64,000 bases of DNA from Thermococcus sp. GTDB taxonomy: Archaea; Methanobacteriota_B; Thermococci; Thermococcales; Thermococcaceae. Below are positions 51,877 to 59,431 of the stretch, one piece after another. Location of the stretch: assembly GCF_017656495.1 (NCBI RefSeq), contig NZ_JACDNS010000007.1, positions 53,997 to 117,996 of the forward strand, in the 5' to 3' direction. The notes below the pieces were generated by a model. It was given only the letters and a program-made list of their open reading frames with translations, was not told the DNA's origin and made no database searches. Both the position numbers and the translations under genes were made by a program. The stretch's first letter is position 1; every line of letters starts with the position of its first letter.

Positions 51877-52193
51877 CCTTCACCCTCCAGCCTTTTGTAT
51901 CTCTCTAAGATGTCAATTATCTTTTCAATGACTTTTAAGTGCTTTTCGAGCTCTTCAATATCATTAGGTAAATTGTTTGCTAATATCTTCAGTTTTTCCA
52001 TGAGTATTTCTTCAATTCCTTTTAATTCAGCTTTTCTCTCTTTTTCTCGATGTTCACACACTGGGCAGAAAACCCTATCATTTAACTCAAAAAGGGGGGA
52101 ACCACATTTAGGGCAGTGTTTATCAAGCATCTTCGCTCCTGAAAATAGGAGTGGAGCTATTATCTTCCTGATTTCTTCATCGCTTAATGCCAT
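51873..52193 (-). CDS. Zinc-ribbon protein, autoantigen p27 type
   Basis: A 106-residue protein of the Sjogren's syndrome/scleroderma autoantigen 1 (p27) family: an N-terminal helix (SDEEIRKIIAPLLFSGAKML), a zinc ribbon (HCPKCGSPLF, FCPVCEH) and a C-terminal coiled coil. The role is unknown in archaea. GGTGAGTGAA precedes the ATG at 52193; the frame extends to 52205. It lies between the arginase-fold gene, which it overlaps at the ends, and the wHTH gene, in one operon. Confidence 0.82.
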   Translation of the reverse strand: MALSDEEIRKIIAPLLFSGAKMLDKHCPKCGSPLFELNDRVFCPVCEHREKERKAELKGIEEILMEKLKILANNLPNDIEELEKHLKVIEKIIDILERYKRLEGEG

Positions 52194-52194
52194 T

Positions 52195-52923
52195 TCACTC
52201 ACCACTCAGCAGTTGAAATACATCAATTAATGCCTTCTTCCCCAGACGTGAACGCTTTATTTTGTCTGAAATCTCTGCTATATCAAATGCTACGATTTTG
52301 AAGTTCTTTTTAATCTCTTCGAGGATATGAAGAAGCTCTTCTAATGTGAGTTCACCATGTTGAAAGCGGGCAATTTTATATTCAGGCAACAAAACATCTA
52401 AATCAACAGTTAGGTAAATTTCTTCTCCGAGATATTTCTTTGCATCCTTGATTATTTCCTCTATTGGATGATTTTTTAGACTCTTATATGCCTTCCATTT
52501 GCCTCTTGTTTTTTTGCTTCTGGGTAAAGCGGGAAATATTTTAACTCTTCTCGTCCACAGTTCAGTACCTTCTGTAGTGGGTATCATCAAAACAGGTCCA
52601 ATGACTGAAGCCTTTTCAATTACTCTCTTTTCAAGAGCATATGCAAGCCAAGAACCATGGTCCAGATAATCATGCATTAAGTCAGTGTGGGAGTCTATGC
52701 TTATAACTGCTTTTGGTTTGAGTTTTTGAATTATTCCATAAGTTGCAAGGTGCTCTCCAATTATATATGCCCTATCAACGGGTAATCTTTCAGAAAGCAG
52801 TTCAATGGTATTTGACTCAACAATCATGTATTCATCAATAAGCTTATTCTTTCGCAGAAGGCTGAGAACATACATGACACCCTCTCTATTTGGCTTTTCT
52901 CCAAATGGGATAAACGTAACCAT
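52195..52923 (-). CDS. Arginase-fold (ureohydrolase-like) protein
   Basis: A 242-residue protein with the metal motifs of ureohydrolases: ISIDSHTDLMHDYLDHGSW (DxHxD) and TVDLDVLLPEY (DxD). Arginase and agmatinase use these residues for two Mn ions. The sequence is short of the canonical 300 residues and lacks the usual N-terminal GGDHS motif, so the substrate may differ or activity may be lost. GGGAGTTGCA sets the ATG at 52923. First gene of a three-gene operon with zinc-ribbon and wHTH proteins. Confidence 0.78.
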   Translation of the reverse strand: MVTFIPFGEKPNREGVMYVLSLLRKNKLIDEYMIVESNTIELLSERLPVDRAYIIGEHLATYGIIQKLKPKAVISIDSHTDLMHDYLDHGSWLAYALEKRVIEKASVIGPVLMIPTTEGTELWTRRVKIFPALPRSKKTRGKWKAYKSLKNHPIEEIIKDAKKYLGEEIYLTVDLDVLLPEYKIARFQHGELTLEELLHILEEIKKNFKIVAFDIAEISDKIKRSRLGKKALIDVFQLLSGE

Positions 52924-52986
52924 TGCAACTCCCAAAATTTAATTCAGTGAACTCCTTTTAAACTTAGTCCAGCGCTATTTACTTCG

Positions 52987-53010
52987 ATAATTAAATAATT
53001 ATTTAATTAT
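52987..53010. promoter_or_regulatory. 24-bp perfect AT palindrome
   Basis: The two halves ATAATTAAATAA and TTATTTAATTAT meet without a spacer at 52998/52999. It lies between the divergent arginase-fold gene (start 52923) and hps-phi (start 53114). It is pure A and T, so part of the symmetry could be chance, but a 12-bp perfect half-site is long. It may be a binding site for a regulator of one or both genes. Confidence 0.45.
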
Positions 53011-53113
53011 GTTTGCAAATTTTTGTCAAAAGTTTTGAGAGTTAAAGTTAAAAAGTGTGCAATTGATGTTAAGGTGAAAGCTTTAGAAAAATATTCGGAC
53101 GGAGGAGTTCAAG

Positions 53114-54334
53114 ATGATTCTGCAAGTTGCTTTGGATTTGACTGATATTGAACAGGCTATTTCTATAGCGGAAAAAGCTGCTCGTGGCGGTGCTCATTGG
53201 CTTGAGGTTGGAACTCCGCTTATCAAAAAAGAGGGAATGAGAGCAGTTGAGCTCATGAAGAGACGCTTTCCAGATAGGAAGATAGTTGCCGACCTAAAGA
53301 CCATGGATACTGGAGCTTTAGAGGTTGAGATGGCTGCAAGACATGGGGCGGATGTTGTCTCTATTCTCGGTGTTGCTGATGACAAGACAATAAAAGATGC
53401 TCTCATGGTGGCGAGAAAATACGGAGTAAAGGTCATGGTGGACCTAATAGGTGTCAAAGACAAAGTTAAAAGAGCAAAAGAGCTTGAGAAGATGGGAGTT
53501 CACTATATTCTCGTTCACACAGGGATAGATGAGCAAGCCCAAGGAAAAAGCCCGCTTGAAGATTTAGAAAAGGTTGTCAAAGCGGTTAAAATTCCAGTTG
53601 CCGTTGCAGGAGGATTAAACCTAGAAACAATTCCCAAAGTTATTGAGCTTGGCGCGACTATAATCATCGTTGGAGGAGCAATAACCAAGGCAGAAGATCC
53701 TGAGGAGACAACAAGGAGAATAATTGACCTATTCTGGGGTGAATACATGCAGACAATAAGAAAGGCAATGCATGATATAACTGAACATATTGATCATGTG
53801 GCTGATGCGCTTAGACTTGAGGAAGTCAGAGGAATGGTTGATGCAATGATCGGTGCTAACAAAATTTTCATATATGGAGCCGGAAGAAGCGGATTGGTTG
53901 GCAAAGCGTTTGCTATGAGATTGATGCACCTTGACTTCAATGTCTATGTTGTTGGTGAGACAATAACTCCGGCCTTTGAAGAGGGTGATTTATTGATAGC
54001 AATAAGTGGAAGCGGTGAGACAAGAACGATAGTTGATGCTGCAGATATTGCAAAGAGACAAGGAGGAAAAGTTGTTGCAATAACCTCATACAAAAACTCA
54101 ACACTCGGTAAATTGGCTGATGTTGTGGTTGAAATTCCGGGAAGGGCTAAGACAGATGTTCCAACAGATTACATAGCAAGACAGATGCTAACTCAGTATA
54201 AGTGGATAGCTCCAATGGGGACATTATTTGAGGATTCAACAATGGTATTCTTAGATGGAATAATTGCTCTTTTGATGGCAACATTCCAGAAGACCGAAAA
54301 GGATATGAGGAAGAAACATGCGACCTTAGAATAG
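53114..54334 (+). CDS. hps-phi: Fused hexulose-6-P synthase / isomerase
   Basis: A 406-residue fusion. Residues 1-210 are 3-hexulose-6-phosphate synthase, an OMP-decarboxylase-fold enzyme (LQVALDLTDIEQAI, IVADLKTMDTGALE, VAGGLNLETIPKV). Residues 215-406 are 6-phospho-3-hexuloisomerase, a SIS domain (FIYGAGRSGLVGKAFAMRL, IAISGSGETRTIVDAAD). In Thermococcales the pair runs backward, releasing formaldehyde from fructose 6-phosphate to make ribulose 5-phosphate where the classic pentose pathway is missing. GGAGGAGTTCAAG precedes the ATG. The FtsZ-like gene starts 8 nt later. Confidence 0.95.
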   Translation: MILQVALDLTDIEQAISIAEKAARGGAHWLEVGTPLIKKEGMRAVELMKRRFPDRKIVADLKTMDTGALEVEMAARHGADVVSILGVADDKTIKDALMVARKYGVKVMVDLIGVKDKVKRAKELEKMGVHYILVHTGIDEQAQGKSPLEDLEKVVKAVKIPVAVAGGLNLETIPKVIELGATIIIVGGAITKAEDPEETTRRIIDLFWGEYMQTIRKAMHDITEHIDHVADALRLEEVRGMVDAMIGANKIFIYGAGRSGLVGKAFAMRLMHLDFNVYVVGETITPAFEEGDLLIAISGSGETRTIVDAADIAKRQGGKVVAITSYKNSTLGKLADVVVEIPGRAKTDVPTDYIARQMLTQYKWIAPMGTLFEDSTMVFLDGIIALLMATFQKTEKDMRKKHATLE

Positions 54335-54342
54335 GGGTTACC

Positions 54343-55125
54343 ATGATTTCCTTTACCCATATTTTTGTTGGAATTGGAAATAGCGGAATCAGGATTGTGA
54401 AAAATATTGATATACCTAATGCCGTTAAAGTAACTCTTGATTCTTCTTATTATCTCTTTGATAAAAAAAGACCTTCTTTTATAAAACACATTACGAATTT
54501 TTTTGGTAACCTTAGTGACGACACAATAGTTTGGGTCATCTTTGAGGATAAGCCAATTAACATTGAAATTGTAGATCTTATCAATGATAATCTCCCAAAA
54601 AAAGCGATTCGCTTGGCCTATGTGTTGTCTCCATATAAGGAACTTGTCTATGAGAAAAAACCCGAATGGGCTAATCACTTTGAAACTGTCTTCTACGACT
54701 CTCTCTCAGAGTTTTTAGATGCGTACACATCAATACCATTAGAAGATGCTTTTAATGCGGCAAGTAAGCAAATTGGTGTCATGTTTTCAAAGCTCTACTA
54801 TTACCTCGAGAATCAAATGCTTGTTAACATTGACTATGCTGACTTATTTAATATGGTTAAAGGTGGTAATATCGGAATACTGCGCATTTTAAGAAAAGTG
54901 GACTTTGAATGGAACTGGGGAATATGGGATAGGGGACTAATCAGCATAATGGTGGGTAAAAAGGTTCCTCTAAAAAGTGCTCACGAAATTTTAAGAAAGT
55001 TTCAATACTTCCTCAGAGAAAAAGATATAATATGGGGAGTCAGAATGAACAAAGAGCTTGATAATGAGATTGAAATATTAGCACTTTTAATCAAGAGGTG
55101 GTCAAATGGAGGCAATTCTGTTTGA
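54343..55125 (+). CDS. Divergent FtsZ/tubulin-fold protein
   Basis: A 260-residue protein that is not a normal FtsZ but follows its order. Residues 6-19 (HIFVGIGNSGIRIV) match the first FtsZ loop, 132-137 PLEDAF matches PLLDAF, 159-180 (MLVNIDYADLFNMVKGG... ILRI in two parts) match the FtsZ INVDFADV...GG block, and 229-247 (IIWGVRMNKELDNEIEIL) match the IIFGAVIDEELGDEIRV strand. The GTP signature GGGTGTG is absent: that region reads WVIFEDKPINIEIVD. So a tubulin-fold protein without the usual GTP loop is inferred. It overlaps the HAD gene by 20 nt. Confidence 0.6.
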   Translation: MISFTHIFVGIGNSGIRIVKNIDIPNAVKVTLDSSYYLFDKKRPSFIKHITNFFGNLSDDTIVWVIFEDKPINIEIVDLINDNLPKKAIRLAYVLSPYKELVYEKKPEWANHFETVFYDSLSEFLDAYTSIPLEDAFNAASKQIGVMFSKLYYYLENQMLVNIDYADLFNMVKGGNIGILRILRKVDFEWNWGIWDRGLISIMVGKKVPLKSAHEILRKFQYFLREKDIIWGVRMNKELDNEIEILALLIKRWSNGGNSV

Positions 55126-55750
55126 TATAGACGAGACACTCCTGACAGAAAGGCCCTTGATGATGCTTTTTCTCCCTCAAGTCTATGAAGAAATTGCAAA
55201 AAAGCTTGGAATCAGAAAGGAAGATGCCAGAATTAGATTTCTTGGAGAGATAATGAGCCGAAGAGATACCTACGAATGGCACGATTGGAACTTCTTTTTC
55301 AGACTTTTTAACTTGAATTTAAGATATGAAGAACTTTTAACTGCATATCCTCACAAGATTCATGTATTTCCGGATGTAAAGCCAACACTGGAGTGGTTGA
55401 GGGAGGAGGGATACAAGCTTGGAGTTATTACAAGTGGACCAGAATACCAGAGACTTAAGCTCAGGATAGCAAAGCTTGATAACTATTTCGATGTAATAGT
55501 AACAAGAGAAGACGTGAAAACAATAAAACCCGATCCAAGGATATTCCTTTACGCATTAGAAAAGCTTAAAGTTGAACCAAACAAAGCAATAATGATTGGT
55601 GACAGCCTGCAGCAAGATGTCTACGGTGCAAAAAATGTTGGAATGATTGCTGTCTGGATTAATAGGGGCAATGAGAAGGGATATAACTTTGCTGATTACG
55701 AAATTAGAACCCTTCATGAATTAAGAAAAATCTTGGGGGGTTTAGAATGA
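55106..55750 (+). CDS. HAD family hydrolase
   Basis: A 214-residue haloacid-dehalogenase-type phosphatase. Motif I is DIDETL at residues 7-12, motif II is ITSGP, motif III a lysine in TIKPDPRIF, and motif IV GDSLQQD. The helical cap lies at about 18-85. It resembles the TIGR02253 / CTE7 archaeal HAD group; the phosphorylated substrate is unknown. GAGGTGGTCAA before the ATG lies inside the FtsZ-like gene. Stop and start of the next small gene overlap (ATGA). Confidence 0.9.
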   Translation: MEAILFDIDETLLTERPLMMLFLPQVYEEIAKKLGIRKEDARIRFLGEIMSRRDTYEWHDWNFFFRLFNLNLRYEELLTAYPHKIHVFPDVKPTLEWLREEGYKLGVITSGPEYQRLKLRIAKLDNYFDVIVTREDVKTIKPDPRIFLYALEKLKVEPNKAIMIGDSLQQDVYGAKNVGMIAVWINRGNEKGYNFADYEIRTLHELRKILGGLE

Positions 55751-55926
55751 AAGAGATATTTAACAAGGAGGGAATTTTTGTTGAGTACAAAGAAAAGATA
55801 GTTAAACTTGAAAATGGTGACAAGCTGATCCACACTCAGGAATCTCCAACAAAGCTCTGGTGGGAACTGAAAGAGGCTCTTAAGGGTAAGAGAGTTAAGG
55901 TTGTAGTATATGAAATAGAGGAATGA
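55747..55926 (+). CDS. Small protein, 59 residues
   Basis: A short gene coupled to the HAD gene by an ATGA overlap. It encodes MKEIFNKEGIFVEYKEKIVK, then LWWELKEALKGKRVK and VVVYEIEE: a mostly beta protein with a helix. The reading frame is full length between two real operon genes and leaves only 3 nt to the next start, which makes it likely real. Function unknown. Confidence 0.65.
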   Translation: MKEIFNKEGIFVEYKEKIVKLENGDKLIHTQESPTKLWWELKEALKGKRVKVVVYEIEE

Positions 55927-55929
55927 AAA

Positions 55930-56736
55930 ATGATAGCTCACATAATAAATACTGATATTTATGGTAGGGGAATTCTGAAAGTTTACTTGGAATATCGCTC
56001 TCAGAATTTTAATTTTTTGAAGAATTCTGCAGAACTGCTTCTAAACAATTCAGAGAAAGTTCTAATTGTCTCAAGCTTCCCAATTCCTCCCATGAATGTC
56101 TGTGAAACTGACGGACCTTTGGGAGCTTTGGCACTTTACAAAGCTGTTAAGAAAATTGGAGGAAAAGTTGAGATATGGGCACATGAGCAGGTAAAGAGGG
56201 CTCTGAAGCCATTTGGTGTCACCTTTGTTGATCAACCAAATGCCTCAGATTATTACCTTCTAATAAGTGTTGAAACTGTTGGAAGAGCAGGAGATGGAAA
56301 GTATTACTCTATGAGTGGCATCGAAGTAAAAACGACTCCCTTTGACGAAATATTCTTAGAAGCCAAAGAGTTAGGAATCCCAACCATTGGGATTGGTGAT
56401 GGGGGCAATGAAATAGGTATGGGAAAGATTAAACATCTCATTGAAAAATATATTCCTCTTGGAGAGAAGATTGCAACTGTGGTTGAGACCGATGAACTCA
56501 TAGTTTCTGCAGTCTCCAATTGGGGAGCTTACGGATTGGTTGCTCAAGCTTCGCTTGAAATTGGAGAGAATCTTCTGAAAGACTGGAATGAACGAAAGAA
56601 CTTGGAAATTATAGTTTCTGCCGGATTAATTGATGGGATAGTTAAGAAACCTGTTATGAGTGTTGATGGATTAAGTGTTGATATTCACGAAAAAATCGTT
56701 GAGCTTTTAAAGGAAACAGTGAATTATCAGCTTTAG
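55930..56736 (+). CDS. D-glutamate cyclase-like (DUF4392) protein
   Basis: A 268-residue protein of DUF4392, the catalytic part of mammalian D-glutamate cyclase. The glycine-rich signature IGIGDGGNEIGMGK lies near residues 155-168; other blocks are VSSFPIPPMNVCETDGPLGA and SVETVGRAGDGKYYSM. In mammals it converts D-glutamate to 5-oxoproline; the archaeal substrate is unknown. AGAGGAATGAAAA near the end of the 59-residue gene provides the binding site. It sits in the hps-phi / FtsZ-like / HAD operon. Confidence 0.85.
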   Translation: MIAHIINTDIYGRGILKVYLEYRSQNFNFLKNSAELLLNNSEKVLIVSSFPIPPMNVCETDGPLGALALYKAVKKIGGKVEIWAHEQVKRALKPFGVTFVDQPNASDYYLLISVETVGRAGDGKYYSMSGIEVKTTPFDEIFLEAKELGIPTIGIGDGGNEIGMGKIKHLIEKYIPLGEKIATVVETDELIVSAVSNWGAYGLVAQASLEIGENLLKDWNERKNLEIIVSAGLIDGIVKKPVMSVDGLSVDIHEKIVELLKETVNYQL

Positions 56737-56757
56737 CCAAAAAGCCAGGTGATCAAG

Positions 56758-57372
56758 ATGAAAATTGAAGATTTTATAAAAGATGAGAAAAGCTTAGCTC
56801 TAATCAAAAAGGCTGAGGAATTTGCCAGAAACTTTTTTGAAAGAGAAGGCACACATGGATTTTCACACACTGAAAGAGTTCTTGCACTCTGCATGCATAT
56901 TGGAAAAAAAGAGGGTGCAGATTTGGAAGTTTTGGCCTTAGCTGCTCTCCTCCATGACATTGCAAGACCGCTTGAAAGCAAAGGAAAGATTGAAGATCAT
57001 GCTAAAGAAGGTGCAAAAATCGCTAAACGCTTCCTTGAAGGTCTAGGTTATGAAAAAGCAGATCAAGTTGCCCATGCAATTGAGGCTCATCGCTTTTCAA
57101 AACCACCAGAACCGCAGACATTGGAAGCAAAAATCCTCAGTGATGCAGACAAGCTTGATGCAATAGGTGCAATAGGAATTGCAAGAGTCTTTATGTATTC
57201 CGGTGAACATGGAAGGAGTATAGAATTCTCGCTCAAGCACTTTGAAGAGAAAATCCTAAAGCTTAAAGATTTGATGTATACAAAAACTGCTAAAGAAATG
57301 GCACTTGAACGGCACAAATATGTTGAAGAGTTTGTAGAGAGAATTAGAAAAGAGATTGAAGGAGAACTTTAA
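56758..57372 (+). CDS. HD-domain hydrolase
   Basis: A 204-residue HD-superfamily phosphohydrolase: His in HGFSHTERVLAL near residue 35, the HD pair in LLHDIARPLE near 65, two more His in KIEDHAKEG and AIEAHRFSKP, and Asp in ILSDADKLDAIGAIG. The order is that of YedJ-like metal-dependent phosphohydrolases. The substrate, probably a nucleotide or phosphodiester, is unknown. AGGTGATCAAG fixes the ATG at 56758. It closes the operon that starts at hps-phi. Confidence 0.9.
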   Translation: MKIEDFIKDEKSLALIKKAEEFARNFFEREGTHGFSHTERVLALCMHIGKKEGADLEVLALAALLHDIARPLESKGKIEDHAKEGAKIAKRFLEGLGYEKADQVAHAIEAHRFSKPPEPQTLEAKILSDADKLDAIGAIGIARVFMYSGEHGRSIEFSLKHFEEKILKLKDLMYTKTAKEMALERHKYVEEFVERIRKEIEGEL

Positions 57373-57512
57373 TTGCTTTTTTGACGTTCCTTTCTACCTC
57401 CCATCTTTCTTGCGTGAGCAAAGTTCAGTTATGATAAGGTTTTTAAATAACTCTCACAAAAAAGTGTTAGCTTATTATGTTCATTTTTCAATATAAACTA
57501 GGAGGTGAGCAA

Positions 57513-58025
57513 ATGAGAGCACCAATCTGTGAGGTTTGTTTAAAAACTGACGACATTCTCTGCCCGGCAGATGAAAAAAAGCTACAAGAGGGGATTATTT
57601 CTGAGCTTGACGTTAAGATTGCAAGATTGCTCTACAAGCTCTTGGGGGACGCCGACATAGAGTTCAAGAGAGCTGTTGAGGCTGGTGACTTAATTGTAAT
57701 CATGGTTGGCGAGGGGGATGTTCCGCTTGCAATTGGCAAGGGTGGAAAGAACATCAAACTTCTTATGAGGGAACTTGGCAAGAGAATTAGGGTAATTGAG
57801 GGTAGAGAAATCAAAGGAACAGACGATGTTAAGAAACTTGCAACAGATTTGTTTTATCCAGCAAGCATATTTGGAGTCAATGTAGTCTATAAACCAAATG
57901 GTGGGCAGTATTACAAAGTCCTGGTTCTCCAAAGGGACAAGAACAAGCTTCCCGAAAAGCCTGAAGTTTTGGAAAACATTTTGACCCAAATCACAGGAAA
58001 AGATGCTAAAATTGCTTTCATCTAA
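57513..58025 (+). CDS. NusA-like KH-domain RNA-binding protein
   Basis: A 170-residue protein. An N-terminal cysteine motif (APICEVCLKTDDILCPADEK) is followed by KH-type domains; the GxxG loop is visible in LAIGKGGKNIKLLMREL near residue 75-91. It is the archaeal NusA-like KH protein found next to aspartyl-tRNA synthetase. A role in translation or transcription elongation is assumed. The frame extends to 57477; GGAGGTGAGCAA marks the ATG at 57513. aspS follows after 27 nt. Confidence 0.86.
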   Translation: MRAPICEVCLKTDDILCPADEKKLQEGIISELDVKIARLLYKLLGDADIEFKRAVEAGDLIVIMVGEGDVPLAIGKGGKNIKLLMRELGKRIRVIEGREIKGTDDVKKLATDLFYPASIFGVNVVYKPNGGQYYKVLVLQRDKNKLPEKPEVLENILTQITGKDAKIAFI

Positions 58026-58052
58026 ATTTTTATTCTTTTTGGAGGTTTGAAA

Positions 58053-59369
58053 ATGTATAGAACCCACTATTCAAGTCAAATAACTGAAGAACTTAACGGG
58101 CAAAAAGTTAAAGTTGCTGGTTGGGTTTACGAAGTCAAAGACCTTGGGGGAATTAAGTTCCTTTGGATTAGGGACAGGGAAGGGATTGTTCAGGTAACTG
58201 CTCCTAAAAAGAAAGTTAGTGAAGAGATTTTCAAATTAATTCCAAAGCTAAATAGCGAAGATGTTGTGGCCGTCGAGGGGATAGTGAACTTTACTCCCAA
58301 AGCTAAATTAGGATTCGAGATAATACCCGAAAAGCTCGAAATTCTCTCAAAGGCTGAGACGCCTCTTCCATTAGATCCAACGGGAAAAGTTAAGGCAGAA
58401 CTTGACACAAGATTAGACAATCGATTTATTGACTTAAGAAAGCCGGAAGTCATGGCAATCTTCAAAATCCGGTCAAATGTTTTTAAAGCCGTAAGAGAGT
58501 TCTTCTATAATGAAGGATTCATAGAGATACATACTCCAAAAATCATAGCTACTGCCACAGAGGGTGGAACTGAGCTGTTCCCAATGAAGTACTTTGAAAA
58601 AGACGCTTTCTTAGCTCAGTCTCCACAGCTTTATAAACAGATAATGATGGCTTCTGGTCTGGACAAAGTCTTTGAGATTGCTCCGATATTTAGAGCAGAG
58701 GAGCATAACACTACGAGGCATCTAAATGAGGCATGGAGCATTGATGCTGAGATTGCGTTTATAGAGAATGAAGATGAAGTCATGCAAGTACTAGAACGCT
58801 TGGTTGCATATGCGATCAACTACGTTAGAGAGCACAATGAGAAAGAGCTTAGAATTCTCAAATTTGAGCTTGAGGAACCAAAGTTGCCATTTAGGAGAAT
58901 AACATACACTGAAGCTTTAGAAATCCTCAAAGATTTAGGTAAAAACATCCCTTGGGGAGAGGATATAGATACTGAAGGGGAAAAGCTTCTTGGTCAGTAT
59001 ATTAAGGAGAACTATGACGAAGACTTGTACTTCATCTACCAGTATCCGAGTGAAGCTAAACCATTCTATATTATGAAATATGATAATAATCCAAAGATTT
59101 CAAGGGCTTTTGATCTGGAGTATAGGGGTGTTGAGATTACCTCCGGTGGCCAGAGAGAGCATAGATATGACATTCTCAAGCAACAGATAGCAGAAAAAGG
59201 ATTAAACGTCGAAAGCTTTGAGTTCTATCTAAAAGCCTTCAGATATGGAATGCCACCACATGGAGGGTTTGGACTAGGTGCTGAAAGACTAATTAAGCAG
59301 ATGCTCAACTTGGGTAATATTAGGGAAGTTATATTATTCCCAAGAGATAGGAAAAGATTGACACCATAA
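58053..59369 (+). CDS. aspS: Aspartyl-tRNA synthetase
   Basis: A 438-residue class IIb synthetase of the archaeal type. An OB anticodon-binding domain fills residues 1-105 ([19 protein letters not shown]). Class II motif 1 is near 130 ([15 protein letters not shown] [13 protein letters not shown]), motif 2 near 210 ([20 protein letters not shown]), motif 3 near 410 ([14 protein letters not shown]). Whether it charges only tRNA-Asp or also tRNA-Asn is not decidable by eye. GGAGGTTTGAAA places the ATG at 58053. Confidence 0.96.
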   Translation: MYRTHYSSQITEELNGQKVKVAGWVYEVKDLGGIKFLWIRDREGIVQVTAPKKKVSEEIFKLIPKLNSEDVVAVEGIVNFTPKAKLGFEIIPEKLEILSKAETPLPLDPTGKVKAELDTRLDNRFIDLRKPEVMAIFKIRSNVFKAVREFFYNEGFIEIHTPKIIATATEGGTELFPMKYFEKDAFLAQSPQLYKQIMMASGLDKVFEIAPIFRAEEHNTTRHLNEAWSIDAEIAFIENEDEVMQVLERLVAYAINYVREHNEKELRILKFELEEPKLPFRRITYTEALEILKDLGKNIPWGEDIDTEGEKLLGQYIKENYDEDLYFIYQYPSEAKPFYIMKYDNNPKISRAFDLEYRGVEITSGGQREHRYDILKQQIAEKGLNVESFEFYLKAFRYGMPPHGGFGLGAERLIKQMLNLGNIREVILFPRDRKRLTP

Positions 59370-59431
59370 CAGCTTTATACTCCTTTGCCCTTTTTTCAAT
59401 TTAGGTTAATAAGTCTCTGGAGGAGAAGAAT

